Source: Dwaynesavagella gallinarum
GTDB taxonomy: Bacteria > Bacillota > Clostridia > Clostridiales > Clostridiaceae
Direction: 5' to 3'
NCBI GenBank assembly: GCA_019120235.1
Contig: DWVN01000135.1
Location: forward strand, 1 to 14,371
DNA length: 14,371 nt
The notes under the pieces are model-generated. The model was not told the DNA's origin. It worked only from the letters and a program-made list of their open reading frames with translations, and did not search any database. Positions 12,188 to 14,371 of this stretch are shown piece after piece. A program made the position numbers and the translations under genes. The first letter of the stretch is position 1. The number at the start of each line of letters is the position of its first letter.

Positions 12188-14248
12188 ATGGCTAGAGAGT
12201 TTCCTTTAGAAAAATTTAGGAATATAGGGATAATGGCGCATATAGATGCTGGAAAAACTACAACGACTGAAAGAATTTTATTTTATACAGGAAAGACACA
12301 TAAAATAGGTGAAGTACATGAAGGTCAAGCAACGATGGACTGGATGGTTCAGGAGCAGGAAAGAGGTATAACTATAACTTCTGCTGCTACTACTTGTCAG
12401 TGGAAGGGGTATGTTATAAATATTATAGATACACCTGGACACGTGGATTTTACTGTTGAAGTTGAAAGATCTTTAAGAGTTTTAGATGGAGCAGTTACTG
12501 TTTTAGATGCTAAAAGTGGTGTTGAACCTCAAACTGAAACTGTTTGGAGGCAAGCAGATAAATATAAAGTTCCTAGAATAGTTTATGTAAATAAGATGGA
12601 TGCAGTAGGAGCTAATTTTTATAATTGTGTTGATTCAATAAAAGATAGACTTAGAGCAAATGCTATTCCTGTACAAATACCTATAGGAAGTGAATCAGAA
12701 TTTACAGGAATGATAGATTTAATTGAAAATGTAGCTATTATATATAAAAATGATTTAGGTACAGAAGTTTCTAAGGAAGATATTCCAGAAGAATATAAAG
12801 AACAGGCTAGTAAATATAGAGAGTTAATGATTGAGGCTATAGCAGAAACTGATGAAGAACTTATGATGAAGTTTTTAGAAGGAGAAGAATTAACTCCAGA
12901 GGAACTAAAAAAAGCTCTTAGAAATGCTGTTATAAATATTCAGATTATACCTGTTATATGTGGTTCTTCTTATAAAAATAAAGGTGTTCAAGAGATGATA
13001 GATGCAGCTGTTGAATATTTACCATCTCCAATTGATATAGAAGCTGTAAAAGGTGTTGATTTAGAAGGGAATGAAGATTCAAGAGAAGCTTCAGACGATG
13101 CTCCTATGTCAGCTTTGGCATTTAAAATACAAGCAGACCCTTTTATTGGAAGATTAGCTTATACTAGGGTGTATTCAGGAGTTTTAAAAAGCGGTTCTTA
13201 TGTATTTAATTCTACAAAAGGTAAGAAAGAGAGAATAGGAAGACTTCTTAAAATGCATGCTAATCATAGGCAAGAGGTTGATGAGTTAAGAGCAGGTGAT
13301 TTAGGGGCTATTGTTGGTCTTAAGGATACAACAACAGGGGATACTTTATGTGATGATTCAAACAAAATAATACTTGAAAGTATGGAATTTCCTGAGCCTG
13401 TTATATCAGTTGCTATTGAACCTAAGACCAAAGCAAGTCAAGAAAAAATGGGATTATCTTTAGCGAAACTTGCAGAAGAAGATCCAACTTTTAAAACATA
13501 TACGGATCAAGAAACTAATCAAACTATTATAGCTGGAATGGGAGAGCTTCACTTAGAAATAATTGTTGATAGATTACAAAGAGAATTTAAAGTTGAGTGT
13601 AACGTTGGAAAACCTCAAGTTGCTTATAAGGAAACAATTAGAAAACAAGTTACATGTGAAGGAAAATATATTAGACAGTCTGGTGGTAGAGGTCAATATG
13701 GTCATTGTGTAATAGATCTTATACCATGTGATGGTGAATATGAATTTGAAAATGCTATAGTTGGAGGAGTTATACCAAAAGAGTATATACCAGCTGTTGA
13801 TAATGGTATTAGAAATGCTGCTTTAAATGGGGTAATTGGAGGATATCCAACTATAAACTTTAAGGTAAGACTTCATGATGGATCTTATCATGATGTTGAC
13901 TCATCAGAAATGGCTTTTGAATTTGCCGGATCCATGGCATTCAAAAATGGTATGTCAAAAGCAGATCCTGTATTATTAGAACCAATTGTTAAAGTTGAAG
14001 TTACTGTTCCTGAGGAGTATATGGGAGATGTAATGGGTGACTTGAATGCTCGTAGAGGAAGAATTGAGGGGATGGAAGCTAGAGCTGGAGCTCAAATAAT
14101 AAGAGCACAAGTTCCTATGTCAGAAATGTTTGGATATGCAACTGTGTTAAGGTCAAGAACGCAAGGTAGAGGAACTTATAGTATGGAATTTGATCATTAT
14201 GATGAAGTTCCTAAAAATATTCAAGAACAAATAGTTGGGAAAAAATAG
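12188..14248 (+). CDS. fusA: Elongation factor G
   Basis: A 686-residue EF-G, close to the usual length. This GTPase drives tRNA-mRNA translocation and, with RRF, ribosome recycling. G domain: P-loop AHIDAGKT (17-24), switch I 'RGITITSAATT' (from R59), DTPGH (81-85, catalytic H85), NKMD (135-138). Domains II to V follow; 'GRGQYGHC' marks domain IV and 'LNARRGRIEGMEARAGAQII' domain V, ending 'SMEFDHYDEVP'. ATG 12188 is 6 bases after GGAGG (12177-12181); the in-frame ATG at 12164 lies upstream of that site and adds eight residues that do not fit. The TAG stop overlaps the Shine-Dalgarno site of tuf, so the two are tightly coupled. It works with L7/L12 and L11 encoded upstream. Confidence 0.98.
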   Translation: MAREFPLEKFRNIGIMAHIDAGKTTTTERILFYTGKTHKIGEVHEGQATMDWMVQEQERGITITSAATTCQWKGYVINIIDTPGHVDFTVEVERSLRVLDGAVTVLDAKSGVEPQTETVWRQADKYKVPRIVYVNKMDAVGANFYNCVDSIKDRLRANAIPVQIPIGSESEFTGMIDLIENVAIIYKNDLGTEVSKEDIPEEYKEQASKYRELMIEAIAETDEELMMKFLEGEELTPEELKKALRNAVINIQIIPVICGSSYKNKGVQEMIDAAVEYLPSPIDIEAVKGVDLEGNEDSREASDDAPMSALAFKIQADPFIGRLAYTRVYSGVLKSGSYVFNSTKGKKERIGRLLKMHANHRQEVDELRAGDLGAIVGLKDTTTGDTLCDDSNKIILESMEFPEPVISVAIEPKTKASQEKMGLSLAKLAEEDPTFKTYTDQETNQTIIAGMGELHLEIIVDRLQREFKVECNVGKPQVAYKETIRKQVTCEGKYIRQSGGRGQYGHCVIDLIPCDGEYEFENAIVGGVIPKEYIPAVDNGIRNAALNGVIGGYPTINFKVRLHDGSYHDVDSSEMAFEFAGSMAFKNGMSKADPVLLEPIVKVEVTVPEEYMGDVMGDLNARRGRIEGMEARAGAQIIRAQVPMSEMFGYATVLRSRTQGRGTYSMEFDHYDEVPKNIQEQIVGKK

Positions 14249-14261
14249 GAGGTAAAGAGTA

Positions 14262-14371
14262 GTGTCAAAAGCTAAATTTGAGAGGAATAAACCGCATGTT
14301 AATATAGGTACAATAGGGCACGTAGACCACGGGAAGACTACATTAACAGCAGCAATAACAACAGTATTAGC
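14262..14371 (+). CDS. tuf: Elongation factor Tu, N-terminal end (partial)
   Basis: The first 36 codons are present before the window ends. The peptide starts (M)SKAKFERNKPH and reaches the P-loop GHVDHGKT (19-26) of the EF-Tu GTPase, followed by 'TLTAAITTVL'. The start is GTG 14262, 9 bases after GGAGG (14248-14252), which shares its first G with the fusA stop codon. The codons around the P-loop (cac, gac, cac, ggg, aag) are richer in G and C than those of the neighbours, as expected for a very highly expressed gene. This is a second tuf copy, in the usual fusA-tuf position; the copy ending at base 119 is separate. Confidence 0.97.
   Translation, partial: MSKAKFERNKPHVNIGTIGHVDHGKTTLTAAITTVL

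Noticed and set aside
1..14371. tRNA genes, insertion sequences or CRISPR repeats
   Set aside because: No cloverleaf-like segments, transposase frames, terminal repeats or regularly spaced repeats were seen; the gaps are too short for most of these.

Overview
The window is a low-GC Gram-positive (Firmicutes, class Clostridia) chromosomal segment carrying the conserved transcription/translation cluster: tuf (3' end), rpmG, secE, nusG, rplK, rplA, rplJ, rplL, rpoB, rpoC, rpsL, rpsG, fusA and tuf (5' end). All genes lie on the + strand. The lineage call rests on strong AT bias, purine-rich Shine-Dalgarno sites, the short S12 form, the RpoB acidic tail and gene order. RpoB and RpoC residue numbers also run parallel to those I recall for Clostridioides difficile (H502, R505 and V1143 in RpoB; K84 in RpoC). 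Genus cannot be fixed by eye. A host-adapted, AT-rich member of Clostridiaceae (for example the segmented filamentous bacteria) is possible but not shown.

Layout: (1) 1-165, the end of one EF-Tu gene and its terminator. (2) 171-3450, a near-consensus promoter driving rpmG-secE-nusG-rplK-rplA, then an L10 leader RNA, rplJ and rplL, closed by a strong intrinsic terminator. (3) A 302-base AT-rich gap with a candidate promoter, then rpoB-rpoC. (4) A perfect 12-bp hairpin over the rpoC stop codon; its 3' arm holds the TTGACA of a likely rpsL promoter. rpsL and rpsG follow, separated by a GC-rich, foldable intergenic element. (5) A terminator after rpsG, then fusA and a second tuf that runs off the window.

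The genes work together in gene expression. RpoB and RpoC form the RNA polymerase active centre and NusG is its elongation factor. L33, L11, L1, L10, L7/L12, S12 and S7 are ribosomal proteins; EF-G and EF-Tu bind the L11/L10/L12 stalk region. SecE is part of the protein-export channel.

The content is ordinary and I found no new multi-gene system. Points worth a second look: an Asn at the rifampicin-pocket position that is normally His (RpoB 502), together with retained fidaxomicin-sensitivity residues; a GC-rich structured rpsL-rpsG spacer that may be an S7 control site; an L10 leader without an obvious terminator; a promoter embedded in a terminator arm; a degenerate NusG KOW motif; and a divergent stretch in the RpoC clamp. 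Six of the 13 visible gene starts are GTG or TTG, so several naive ATG/GTG start calls would be wrong.
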